This document shows positions 54,424-63,276 of a stretch of DNA of 64,000 nucleotides, in pieces; positions within the stretch are counted from its first letter, which is position 1; the number at the start of each line of letters is the position of its first letter. Origin of the DNA: Pirellulales bacterium. GTDB taxonomy: Bacteria > Planctomycetota > Planctomycetia > Pirellulales > JAEUIK01. A model generated the notes under the pieces. It did not search any database. It was given only the letters and a program-made list of their open reading frames with translations, and had not been told where the DNA came from. Both the position numbers and the translations under genes were made by a program. The stretch is from assembly GCA_019694455.1 (NCBI GenBank), contig JAIBBY010000007.1, positions 1-64,000 on the forward strand. Direction: 5' to 3'.

Positions 54424-57036
54424 ATGGCGCGAGTGACATTGCCAATTGAGGGAATGACCTGCAACTCGTGTGCGGAAACGCTCCGTCGCGCGCTGGCAAA
54501 GCTTCCTGGCGTCGCGGAAGTGAGCGTCAGTTTTCCGCAGCGGCGGGCAATGGTGGAGATTGCCGCCGACGGACCCTCGCCCGATGATCTGGCCGCGGCC
54601 GTGGCGCAGGCCGGCTACCGAGTGACAGGAGTCGCCGCGCCTCATTTGCCTTTGGTTGAGCTACAGCTCTCGGCGCCAGCGTCGAGCAAAGAGCCAGCGG
54701 AGGAGCTTGATCCCGCTTTGTCGAACACGGTGCGTGTCCGCTCGCTTGGCGACACCATCCGAGTTTCCAAACGAAAGCCAGCGCCAAAGGCCCCCACGAC
54801 GCCAGCGCCAGCAGCGGCCGAAATGACGCTTAACATCGAAGGGATGCATTGTGCCAGTTGCGTGGCGCGTGTGGAAAACGCGCTCGCCAGCGCGCCCGGT
54901 GTCGTCAGCGCTCACGTGAATTTGACCACCGAACAGGCTCGCGTCGAGATCGACCCGGCCGCCACGGAGTTATCGACCCTGGTCAAGGCGGTGGAGCGAT
55001 CGGGCTATCGCGCCAAGTTGGTCGAGACGGGGCAGCCGGCGGTCAATTGGGAACATTCCGACCGCGAGCGCCGCGCTTGGGGCCGACGCGTTGCTGCGGG
55101 ACTCGCGCTTTTGGCGCCGTTGGTGCTAGCGCATTTTGGAGCCATCTCCAACTTCGCGCATGGCTGGGGGGCATTGGCGCTGGCCACGGTCTTGCAGGCG
55201 TATCTGGGATGGCCGTTTTATGTTGGCGCCTGGCGGCGACTCAAACATGCCTCGACCAATATGGATACCCTGGTCGCCATCGGCGCCACCGCGGCCTATG
55301 GGGCCGGGGTCGCCACGCTCTTACAGAGGCAGCACGTTACCGGCCAGTCGGGTCAGGGAATGGAATTCATGGACGCGGGGATGATTCTCACGTTCATCAC
55401 CCTGGGCAAGTATCTCGAAGCGCGCGCCAAAGGCAGAGCGTCGTCGGCCATTCGCAAACTGCTGGATTTGTCGCCGCCTGAAGCGGTCGTGCTTCGTGAT
55501 GGGCGCCCCACCCACGAGAGCGTGCATAGCGTGGCGGTTGGCGACGTCATATTGGTTCGGCCCGGCGAGAAAGTCCCGCTCGACGCCGAGGTGACCTCCG
55601 GCAGTTCGGCGGTGGACCAGTCATGGCTCAGCGGCGAGTCGATTCCGGTCGACAAGCGCCCCGGGGACTCGATCTTCGCGGGGACGATCAATCAACAAGC
55701 GGCGCTCACGGCGCGGGTGACACGACTGGCCGACAACACCTCGCTGGCCCAGGTGGTGCGACTGGTGCAGCGAGCGCAAGAATCGAAGGCTGGCGCGCAG
55801 CGATTGGCAGATCGAGTGATCGCCTACTTTGTGCCGGCGGTGCTCGTCATCGCGGCCACGACGCTGGTGGCCTGGCTGTCGTTGACCGGCGACGTGGCGC
55901 GGGCCGTTAACGCGGCGGTGGCGGTGCTGGTGGTCGCTTGTCCTTGCGCGTTAGGATTGGCGACGCCCACCGCCATTCTCGTAGCCAGCGGCCGAGGCGC
56001 GGAGAAGGGGATTCTCATTAAGGACGCGCGGGCCTTGGAGGCGGCGGGAGAACTGACCACGGTGGTGCTCGATAAGACAGGCACTGTCACCGAGGGACGC
56101 CCCAAGGTCACTCAGATCGTGCCGCAACCGGGCGTTGCCATTGAGGAAGTCTTGTCGGTGGCGGCGGGCGCCGAACATTTGAGCGAACACCCGCTGGCCG
56201 CGCCCATAGTGGCCGAGGCCGAAGCCCGTCATGTGCCGCTGGCTGTCGCGCAGGAAGCGCGGGTGGTGGCCGGCGGGGGGATCTACGCCGCGCTCGATGG
56301 CGGCCTGGTGTTTGTGGGCAATGAGCGCTTGATGCGCGAGCATCAGGTCGACTATACCGCGGCGCGCGACGAGTTGGCGCGCCTGCGCGCCAATGGCGAA
56401 ACACCGCTCCTGGTGGCGCGCGGCGCCAAGCTGCTCGGCATCATCGCGGTGGCCGATCAGGTGGCCCCCCACAGCGCCGAGGCGATTCGATCACTGCACG
56501 CGCTGGGGTTGTCGGTGCGACTGTTGACCGGCGACCATCGTCTGGCCGCCGAGGCGGTGGCGCGGGCCGTCGGCATCGATAAGGTATCGGCCGAAGTCTT
56601 GCCGCAAGACAAAGAGAAAGAAGTGCGGCGACTGCGTGAGCGCGGCGAGGTGGTCGCCATGGTCGGCGACGGCATCAACGACGCCCCCGCCTTGGCCGCG
56701 GCCGATCTGGGGATCGCGATCGGCTCTGGCGCCGATGTGGCGATCGAAACGGCCGATCTGGTGCTGATGCGCCCCGATCTTCGCCTGACGGCGGACGCCG
56801 TGCGTTTGGCGCGAGCGACCGTGCGCACCATTCGCCAGAACCTCGGCTGGGCGTTCGTTTACAACCTGCTGCTATTGCCGCTAGCCGCCGGTGCGCTGGC
56901 GCCGATCGGTTTCGCCTTGCCGCCGGTCGCCGCCGCGGCCGCCATGGCGCTCAGCAGCGTGTCGGTGGTCGGCAACAGCCTCTTGCTTCGCGCCCGCGTT
57001 CGCAGCCATGCCAAGGCAGGACGCTCGACGCCGTAG
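54424..57036 (+). CDS. copA: Copper-translocating P1B-type ATPase
   Basis: 870 residues from ATG 54424, placed by GGAGG 6 bp upstream. Two heavy-metal-associated domains with GMTCNSC (11-16) and GMHCASC (140-146), separated by a charged Pro/Ala linker. Then membrane helices, the ion-channel motif CPC (about 506-508, VACPCALGLATP), phosphorylation site DKTGT (about 549), and the hinge GDGINDAPAL (about 748). CPC is the Cu(I) type (Cu+ or Ag+). It would export copper from the cytoplasm. Its last 178 bp are antisense to the coding sequence of the next gene. Confidence 0.93.
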   Translation: MARVTLPIEGMTCNSCAETLRRALAKLPGVAEVSVSFPQRRAMVEIAADGPSPDDLAAAVAQAGYRVTGVAAPHLPLVELQLSAPASSKEPAEELDPALSNTVRVRSLGDTIRVSKRKPAPKAPTTPAPAAAEMTLNIEGMHCASCVARVENALASAPGVVSAHVNLTTEQARVEIDPAATELSTLVKAVERSGYRAKLVETGQPAVNWEHSDRERRAWGRRVAAGLALLAPLVLAHFGAISNFAHGWGALALATVLQAYLGWPFYVGAWRRLKHASTNMDTLVAIGATAAYGAGVATLLQRQHVTGQSGQGMEFMDAGMILTFITLGKYLEARAKGRASSAIRKLLDLSPPEAVVLRDGRPTHESVHSVAVGDVILVRPGEKVPLDAEVTSGSSAVDQSWLSGESIPVDKRPGDSIFAGTINQQAALTARVTRLADNTSLAQVVRLVQRAQESKAGAQRLADRVIAYFVPAVLVIAATTLVAWLSLTGDVARAVNAAVAVLVVACPCALGLATPTAILVASGRGAEKGILIKDARALEAAGELTTVVLDKTGTVTEGRPKVTQIVPQPGVAIEEVLSVAAGAEHLSEHPLAAPIVAEAEARHVPLAVAQEARVVAGGGIYAALDGGLVFVGNERLMREHQVDYTAARDELARLRANGETPLLVARGAKLLGIIAVADQVAPHSAEAIRSLHALGLSVRLLTGDHRLAAEAVARAVGIDKVSAEVLPQDKEKEVRRLRERGEVVAMVGDGINDAPALAAADLGIAIGSGADVAIETADLVLMRPDLRLTADAVRLARATVRTIRQNLGWAFVYNLLLLPLAAGALAPIGFALPPVAAAAAMALSSVSVVGNSLLLRARVRSHAKAGRSTP

Positions 57037-57983
57037 GTGAGCGCGCCGGCCGCCAGCAGCGAGACAAAAATCGCCGCCGCGATGGCCAGATGCGCGTTGC
57101 AGCCAGTATTGTCAAGCGCGTGCAGCACGCAGTAGCCAATGTTCTGATGCGTCAAATAGAGCGCATAGGAGATGTTGCCCAACATCACCAGCGGCGCGGC
57201 TGCCAAGATGGTAAAGCGCCCATTGAGCGCCAACCAAAGCGAAACGGCCAGCACCACTATGATCGCGCCCTCCTGCCAGCCGTGTTCCCAGGTGTGCGCA
57301 ATCACGGCGCTCGCCACCATCGTCGCACCGGTCCTCTGGCGACCTTGAAACCTCCAGAGGTACATGCCGATTCCAAGTGCAAAGAGATGCAGATATGGCA
57401 GGCCGATCCGCGTGGATAGCCCGGAGGCGGTACTGGCAAGTGCGGGCGGCAGGGCCGGAATTCCGAAATGGGCCAAGAGCGAGAGCGCCAAGCCCGCCAC
57501 GACGGTGGCCGCCAGATGCGCTGGTCCCAGCACCTTCCAAACCAGCAATATCGTGGCGTAAAAGACCAGTTCGACTTCCAGCGACCAATAGACGCCGTCG
57601 ACGTAACTAACGCCGAGCAGGCCTTGGAGCATGGTCAGGTTTAACGCGGCGTCACGCCAGCCAACCGCCAGTTGCGCTGGACCAACGCAATGCACGACGA
57701 GCATGGTGACGAGGATCGCCGCCCAATAGGCGGGATATAGTCGTGTGACGCGGTTCCAGCAAAAATCGAACGTCGATCCGGAGCGTTCGAGCGTGAGCAA
57801 TATCACCACGCCGCTAATCATGAAGAACAGCATCACGCCACATTCGCCCACAGTGAACCGAAAGCCCGCTTGGCGGCGCGGCGCGAATAGTTGGTCGTAA
57901 CGCACCGTGTAATGAAACAACAGCACGGCCAGCGCGGCCAGGCCGCGCAGTCCGTCCAGTTCCAGAATCCGACGGGGCGTCAT
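56859..57983 (-). CDS. Acyltransferase 3 family membrane protein
   Basis: 374 residues from ATG 57983 (GTG at 57986 is the alternative). About ten membrane helices. Acyltransferase-3 motifs: RILELDGLRGLAALAVLLFHY at the start with the catalytic-type His, MLFFMISG and GVYWSLEVELVFYATI. Such proteins O-acylate sugars or lipids at the inner membrane; substrate unknown. The family-like part ends at about GVERPALAWLRTRA (about residue 320). The remaining about 55 residues run antisense through the 3' end of copA, an unusually long convergent overlap; this tail may not be functional. Confidence 0.85.
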   Translation of the reverse strand: MTPRRILELDGLRGLAALAVLLFHYTVRYDQLFAPRRQAGFRFTVGECGVMLFFMISGVVILLTLERSGSTFDFCWNRVTRLYPAYWAAILVTMLVVHCVGPAQLAVGWRDAALNLTMLQGLLGVSYVDGVYWSLEVELVFYATILLVWKVLGPAHLAATVVAGLALSLLAHFGIPALPPALASTASGLSTRIGLPYLHLFALGIGMYLWRFQGRQRTGATMVASAVIAHTWEHGWQEGAIIVVLAVSLWLALNGRFTILAAAPLVMLGNISYALYLTHQNIGYCVLHALDNTGCNAHLAIAAAIFVSLLAAGALTYGVERPALAWLRTRARSKRLLPTTDTLLSAMAAAAATGGKAKPIGASAPAASGNSSRL

Positions 57984-58141
57984 CACAGGCTCGCGGGTTT
58001 CGAAGGCGCCGGCGCGGCGGGCAGCACGGCAATACTGCGACAGGATCGATTCGCCGTCCGGTCGTAGCGACTGCGCCGACCGTAGGCCGGCAAGTGCTCG
58101 GCAGGCGGCGGCCTAACACTTCGCTTTACAAGGCTACGTCG

Positions 58142-58918
58142 TTATTTGGAGACGTACCCGCCGTCCACCATCAGATTTTCGGCGGTGATGAACGAGGCGT
58201 CGCTTGACGCCAAAAAGAGAATCGCACGGGCGATTTCGCGTGGCTCGACCATCCGCTGAATCATGTGCGAGCCGCCATATTCGGGATGCGACTCGGCCTG
58301 CGCGCGATCCATGCCGCGCTCGCGCGTCAGTCGCTCGACAATTGGGCTCCAAACGGTGCCCGGGCAAACCGCGTTCACGCGGATGTTGTCGGCCGCCAGA
58401 TCGAGCGCCATGCAGCGCGTCATTTGAGCGACCGCCCCCTTGGTGGCGTTGTAGGTGAGAAAGCCGGACTGCGCGATGAAACTCGAAATTGAACCGAGGT
58501 TCACGATCGCTCCGCCCCCCGCTTTGCGCATCTCGGGCACGGCATGCTTGGCGCAGAGCGAAGGACCAATCACGTTGACATCGAGAATTTCATGCCACTC
58601 CTCTTTAGTGGCTTCGATGCCGCGCAAGACAAACACCGCGGCGTTGTTGACCAGGATATCGACGCGGCCATACTCCCGCACGGCTGACTCGACCATGTGC
58701 CGAACACTGTCCTCGTCCGACACGTCGGTCACCACGGCCAGCGCTTGGCCACCGGCGGATTTGATCATGGCGGCCGCTTCACGCGCGGCGTCCGCGTTGC
58801 GCTCGGCGATCACGACCGCGGCGCCCTCGGCGGCGAACTCCTCGCACGAGGCGCGGCCAATGCTTTGTCCACCGCCAGTCACAATCGCCACTTTGCCGGC
58901 GAAGCGGTTTTCGCTCAT
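58142..58918 (-). CDS. Short-chain dehydrogenase/reductase (SDR)
   Basis: 258 residues. Classic SDR order: TGGGQSIG cofactor loop (usual GxxxGIG), DVSD after beta3, NNAA (about 90), catalytic Ser in LGSISSF, YNATK (Tyr-x3-Lys), then NIRVNAVCPGTVWSP, and the C-terminal MVDGG. NAD(P)-dependent oxidoreductase; substrate unknown. Start ATG 58918 overlaps the stop of the Gfo/Idh-like gene (ATGA). Confidence 0.9.
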   Translation of the reverse strand: MSENRFAGKVAIVTGGGQSIGRASCEEFAAEGAAVVIAERNADAAREAAAMIKSAGGQALAVVTDVSDEDSVRHMVESAVREYGRVDILVNNAAVFVLRGIEATKEEWHEILDVNVIGPSLCAKHAVPEMRKAGGGAIVNLGSISSFIAQSGFLTYNATKGAVAQMTRCMALDLAADNIRVNAVCPGTVWSPIVERLTRERGMDRAQAESHPEYGGSHMIQRMVEPREIARAILFLASSDASFITAENLMVDGGYVSK

Positions 58919-60120
58919 TGTTTAGTATCCGAGGTCTGGAGTGTGTCTGGATGCGCTGGCGGATCGGCGGCGACTGTGTGCTTCTTGGGGGGAATTGCCA
59001 ACCGCAAAAATTGCAGCAACAAAAAGAAGCCCAGCACGACCAAAACCAGTTGCGGCCAATACTCCGCGAAACCCAGTCCAAAGCCGGCCAGCACGACGCC
59101 AATGACCAGCACCAAGAGCGACCCCCACAACAGGCCGCAGCCCAGCGAGGTCATCGCCCCCTTGAAGGTGTTGTCTTCGGTGTAATCCTCTTGATGTAGC
59201 TCGACGGTGCGCCCTTTTTCCAGACTCCGCTGTATGGAGTCGGCCAGTTCCACCGCGCGGCAGGCCAGCGGCCAGCGCGATGCCCGATTGCCGTCCGACA
59301 GTTCGTGCTGCAATCGCGTCATGGCGGCCTCCGCGCCATCGGCGGGCTGAAACTCATAGGTGTCGTTGCCGGTTTCCCACTGCACATCGAGCCGGGCCGT
59401 TCCTTCGTCTGGCAAGATAAGCACCGCTCGCCCGCGCGGACCAGCGAGCGTCCACTTGGCGCCCGGCGCAGTCTCGACCGCGGCGACCGACCAGCGCGTG
59501 AGCACATTAGCGGGGCCCGATAGCTGCACGCCTAGATTGGCGTATCCGGCCGGCTCGCTGGTGGGCGCCATGGCGGAGAGTCGCGTCAGATCGCTCGTAA
59601 AGGGGCGCGCCAGATCCATGTCGTAGGCAAAGCGCGCGCGCACTGACTCGGGCGAGCGGTCTGCCAGTTGGCGTTCGATAACCACTTGCTCCAAGTTGCC
59701 TAGCACTCCCTTGCCATGCGCAAAGAGCAAACGCATATACCCGCTTGAATCGCTGACGAGCGTCAACGGGGCCACCGCGCCGCCGGATTCCTGGCGGATC
59801 ATGTCGATCTCGTAGCACACCAGCATCGAGGGGTGAGCAGGATGCGAGACGATCAGCGGCACGCCGCTTTGCGACAGTTTGCGCAGTTGCTCGGCCCGCA
59901 GATCGGGTTCTCCGCGCGCTATGATCACCGCGTCGGCTACGCGCCCCGCGAGCAGCGTCTCCCAATGCTCATCAATAGTGGCGCGACCGATTTTGCCGCG
60001 CACCGCGGGCGCCAGCGCGGTCGATTCCGTCGCCCATACTACCTGGTGCTCTGGATCGTCAAGCACGCGTTCGAGCAGCGCGTTCACTTGTGGGTCGGCG
60101 CCGATCAGAGCTAGTCGCAT
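58915..60120 (-). CDS. Gfo/Idh/MocA-like protein with degenerate cofactor motif and C-terminal membrane helices
   Basis: 401 residues. The N-terminus looks like a Rossmann fold of the Gfo/Idh/MocA type (MRLALIGAD, VADAVIIARGEPD, GVPLIVSHP), but the usual GxGxxG is reduced to IGADPQV. The middle (about 130-290) resembles the C-terminal dehydrogenase sheet. Unusually, it ends with two membrane helices (about 322-343 and 348-367) and a short cytoplasmic tail, which dehydrogenases lack. A membrane-anchored sensor or scaffold is possible (inference). Coupled to the downstream SDR by a 4-bp overlap. Confidence 0.62.
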   Translation of the reverse strand: MRLALIGADPQVNALLERVLDDPEHQVVWATESTALAPAVRGKIGRATIDEHWETLLAGRVADAVIIARGEPDLRAEQLRKLSQSGVPLIVSHPAHPSMLVCYEIDMIRQESGGAVAPLTLVSDSSGYMRLLFAHGKGVLGNLEQVVIERQLADRSPESVRARFAYDMDLARPFTSDLTRLSAMAPTSEPAGYANLGVQLSGPANVLTRWSVAAVETAPGAKWTLAGPRGRAVLILPDEGTARLDVQWETGNDTYEFQPADGAEAAMTRLQHELSDGNRASRWPLACRAVELADSIQRSLEKGRTVELHQEDYTEDNTFKGAMTSLGCGLLWGSLLVLVIGVVLAGFGLGFAEYWPQLVLVVLGFFLLLQFLRLAIPPKKHTVAADPPAHPDTLQTSDTKQ

Positions 60121-60189
60121 CGTGGGGAAATCGCCAGGTTGGAGACAGCAAGGGGGAGCAGCGCATTTGTAAGCCGAGGCGGCGTCGTG

Positions 60190-61758
60190 TCAATGGGCCG
60201 CTGCCGCCGGCTGTGGATGTTTGGCGCAATAAAGTTCCACCGCGCGGTACAGTTGCGTCGGCCGATCGGTTTGGATGAGATCGATGCCCCATTCGATCGC
60301 CTGCAAGTGCGACTCGGCGCGATCGGTCTCGCCCATCGCGTCGGCGAAGACGCGAACTCCACGGTCATGACATTGACGGATCAATTCCGCCGAAAGCGCC
60401 TCCCAGGACACATCCAGCGCATAAGGATGCAATCGCTCGACCAGCGCATCAAGCGCATCGGCCCGATAGAGCGGCGGCATGACGCGGATTGTTGGCGCCA
60501 AGCGGCGCAGCCGTGCCAGGTATTGCGGCCCCTGAAAAACCACGGCCCGCTCGGTCAGCTTGTGGCGCTCCAACGCCCGCGCCAAGTGCTCCGGCGAGAT
60601 GGCTTTGGCGTCGAAGTACAACAGCGACCGCTCTTGGATGTGTGCCAGAAAATCGTCGAGCGACGGCACGCCAGTGCCGCGAAATTGCGGGGCGAACCAA
60701 CCGCCGGCGTCCAGTCGCTCGATCGCGTCGGCGCGTGCCTGCGAGATGGGGCCCTCGCCGCTGGTGGTGCGGTTCAGGGTGGCGTCGTGCAATAGATAGC
60801 AGTGCTGATCGAGCGTCGAGCGCACGTCGAATTCTTGATAGTGCGCCCCCAGCCGAACGCCTTTGTCGTACGCGGGCAAGGTGTTCTCCGGAGCGTAGCG
60901 CAGCGCGCCGCGGTGCAACGAGAACTGCACCGGCCAGGCACGCTCGCGGTGGAAGATGTCGGTCGCCAGAAACTCCTCGGGCAAATCGGTTTGCACCAGA
61001 TCGGCCTCGTTGGCGAGGGCAAGCAACCAGTTGGCGCGACAATCATTTGCGGCGCCGAGGCAGTTGGCAATGACGCGCACGCCGCGCGCATGCAACTGGG
61101 CGACGCGCTCGCGCGACAACTCGCTGGCGGCGATCTCAACCGCGGCGGGTCTGAGTTCGTCGACCTGCTTCTCGAATTCGGCGTTGGCGCTCCACGCCAG
61201 CGATACGGCCATGCGCCCGCCGGATAGCTCGCGCAGCTTGCGCAGCACATCGGGCGGCGCCGCGATCAGTACTTGCCGCTCCATATCCGCCGAGTGAATT
61301 TCTTCCAGCAGCCGCGCCGGATCGATTTGCTTGCAGTCGAGCCACAAGTTAGCTCGCCCCTTGGTTAGCGAGAGGCAGTCGGAAAGGCCGAGCATACGAG
61401 TTCCCGAGTATCGCTTGGCGAACCATGCGCCGGTGTCGAGTCTCTTGATCTCATCCCAGGTCAGATCGGCGACACGGCCGTGTCCATCGCTACACGCGTC
61501 GACCGTCTCGGCATGGCAGAGCACATGTTGTCCGTCGCGCGTCAAGCGCACGTCGATCTCGATCCACTCGCACAAGTCGCCGATCGCCTGCTCAATGGCC
61601 GGCGGGGAGTTCGGCGGCGCCAGTAGCCCCGCCCCGCGATGAGCGATCACCTGGCAGCGTCTGGGGGGATCGAGCGGTTCGAAAAAAGGATACCGGGGCT
61701 CGCTCATGGGGGGCACGGCTATTAGCGAAACAAGGATCGAAAGCGCGGGATTCAGCAT
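60190..61758 (-). CDS. Tandem glycerophosphodiester phosphodiesterase (two GDPD domains)
   Basis: 522 residues from ATG 61758, which gives a short hydrophobic start; open frame upstream to 62145 is not family-like. GDPD domain 1 (about 40-275) begins AHRGAGLLAPPN and has WIEIDVRLTRDG with LCHAE. The Glu of the PEN motif is replaced (APPNS) and HD becomes HA, so it is partly degenerate. GDPD domain 2 (about 282-515) has the full set: HRGALRYAPENT, QEFDVRSTLDQ, LLHDATLNRTT. Such enzymes cleave glycerophosphodiesters to glycerol-3-phosphate. Probably only domain 2 is active (inference). Confidence 0.82.
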   Translation of the reverse strand: MLNPALSILVSLIAVPPMSEPRYPFFEPLDPPRRCQVIAHRGAGLLAPPNSPPAIEQAIGDLCEWIEIDVRLTRDGQHVLCHAETVDACSDGHGRVADLTWDEIKRLDTGAWFAKRYSGTRMLGLSDCLSLTKGRANLWLDCKQIDPARLLEEIHSADMERQVLIAAPPDVLRKLRELSGGRMAVSLAWSANAEFEKQVDELRPAAVEIAASELSRERVAQLHARGVRVIANCLGAANDCRANWLLALANEADLVQTDLPEEFLATDIFHRERAWPVQFSLHRGALRYAPENTLPAYDKGVRLGAHYQEFDVRSTLDQHCYLLHDATLNRTTSGEGPISQARADAIERLDAGGWFAPQFRGTGVPSLDDFLAHIQERSLLYFDAKAISPEHLARALERHKLTERAVVFQGPQYLARLRRLAPTIRVMPPLYRADALDALVERLHPYALDVSWEALSAELIRQCHDRGVRVFADAMGETDRAESHLQAIEWGIDLIQTDRPTQLYRAVELYCAKHPQPAAAAH

Positions 61759-61858
61759 GGCGTTGGGCGGTCCAAGTAGGTGACGACTGCGGATCATTCT
61801 AGTCGTTCTTGGCTCGCAGTAGGTACGATAGGCCAACACACGACTGTTGGGAGCAAGT

Positions 61859-63271
61859 ATGTCGAACAAGCTGTGCTGGATGTCGGCCTCGGAGATCGCT
61901 CGGCAGGTCCGCGCCGGGCGCCTGTCGCCGCGGGAGCCATTGGAAGCTGTATTGGCGCAGGCCGATCGCGTAAATCCGCGCGTCAACGCACTCATTACTC
62001 GGCTCGACGAATCGGCCCGCGCGCAGGCGTTGGCCCTCGAAAGTCGCATTGCGGCGGGCGAGCCGGTGGGGCCCTTGGCAGGGGTTCCGGTGAGCGTGAA
62101 GGATTTGCACCTGATGGCCGACGTCCGCACCACGTTTGGATGCAAGCTGTACGAAGATTTCGTCGCCGAGTGGGATCATCCGATTGTCGAACGGTTGCGC
62201 GCCGCCGACGCGATTCTGTTTGCCAAGACCAACACCTCGGAGTTTGGCCTCGTACCGCTCACGGCCAATTCCATTTTTGGCGACTCGCACAATCCGTGGC
62301 AGGCGGATTGTAATACCGGCGGATCGAGCGGTGGCTCGGCCGCAGCGGTCGCCTGTGGCATGGGGCCATTAGCCACCGGCAGCGACGGTGGCGGGTCGAT
62401 TCGCGTTCCGGCGGCATTTTGCGGCATTTATGGTCTCAAGCCGCAGATGGGCCGCATTCCGCACGTGGCCTTCCCGCGCGGTTGGGAGTCGCTGTCGCAT
62501 CAGGGGGTGTTGTCGCGCAATGTGCTAGACACCGCGCTGGCGCTCGACGTGTTATCGGGACCTCATCCGGCCGACCGGCAGTCGTTGCCCGCGCCTGCAG
62601 AATCGTTTGTGGCGGCCTGTCGATATGAACCTCGCGGTTGGAAGCTGGCCTGGTGCCCTCGGCTTGGCGATCTGGCGGCCGACGCCGAGGTGCTGGAAAT
62701 TTGCGAACAGGCAGCGCTGCGATTTGAAGACCTGGGCTGCGTGGTCGACGAAGTGGCGCTGGACCTGCCCGATCTGGGCCCGGCGCAACAACAAATTGTG
62801 CTCTGCGAGGCGGCGACCGCCATGGAAACGGCGCGCGAGGCTTGGCGCGACGCGGTGTTTCCCGCCAATCGTAAGATCTACGATCAAGCGCAGCGGTTAA
62901 CCTTTCAGGATTTGATTCGCGCCAATTGGGCGCGCGACGATTATTTAGAGCGCTTGGCGCCGCTATTCGCTCAATACGACGCGCTGCTCACGCCGACCGC
63001 CTCGATTACCGCGCCACAGAATGGCACGCTGGGTCCCAAGGAATTGAACGGCGCGCCGCAGCGCAGCCTGTTTTGGCTCAGCTATTGCGTGCCGTTCAAT
63101 ATGACTGGTCAGCCCGCCGCCAGCCTGCCGGCGGGCATGTCCGCCAGCGGCCTGCCGGTCGGCTTGCAGATCGTTGGAGGCCGCTTCGACGAGGCGCGCG
63201 TACTAGCCCTCAGCGCTGCGTATCAGGAGGCGTTCGACTGGACGCTGGTCCACCCGCCCGCGGCGATGTAG
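61859..63271 (+). CDS. Amidase signature family hydrolase
   Basis: 470 residues from ATG 61859. The Ser-cisSer-Lys triad is visible: Lys81 (PVSVKD), Ser156 in GGSSGGS, and Ser180 in GSDGGGSIR. Family length is normal and the substrate is unknown. GatA is a member of the superfamily, but no gatB/gatC flank it, so a stand-alone amidase is more likely. Divergent from the GDPD gene (100 bp) and convergent with the next. Confidence 0.88.
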   Translation: MSNKLCWMSASEIARQVRAGRLSPREPLEAVLAQADRVNPRVNALITRLDESARAQALALESRIAAGEPVGPLAGVPVSVKDLHLMADVRTTFGCKLYEDFVAEWDHPIVERLRAADAILFAKTNTSEFGLVPLTANSIFGDSHNPWQADCNTGGSSGGSAAAVACGMGPLATGSDGGGSIRVPAAFCGIYGLKPQMGRIPHVAFPRGWESLSHQGVLSRNVLDTALALDVLSGPHPADRQSLPAPAESFVAACRYEPRGWKLAWCPRLGDLAADAEVLEICEQAALRFEDLGCVVDEVALDLPDLGPAQQQIVLCEAATAMETAREAWRDAVFPANRKIYDQAQRLTFQDLIRANWARDDYLERLAPLFAQYDALLTPTASITAPQNGTLGPKELNGAPQRSLFWLSYCVPFNMTGQPAASLPAGMSASGLPVGLQIVGGRFDEARVLALSAAYQEAFDWTLVHPPAAM

Positions 63272-63276
63272 TCGCT

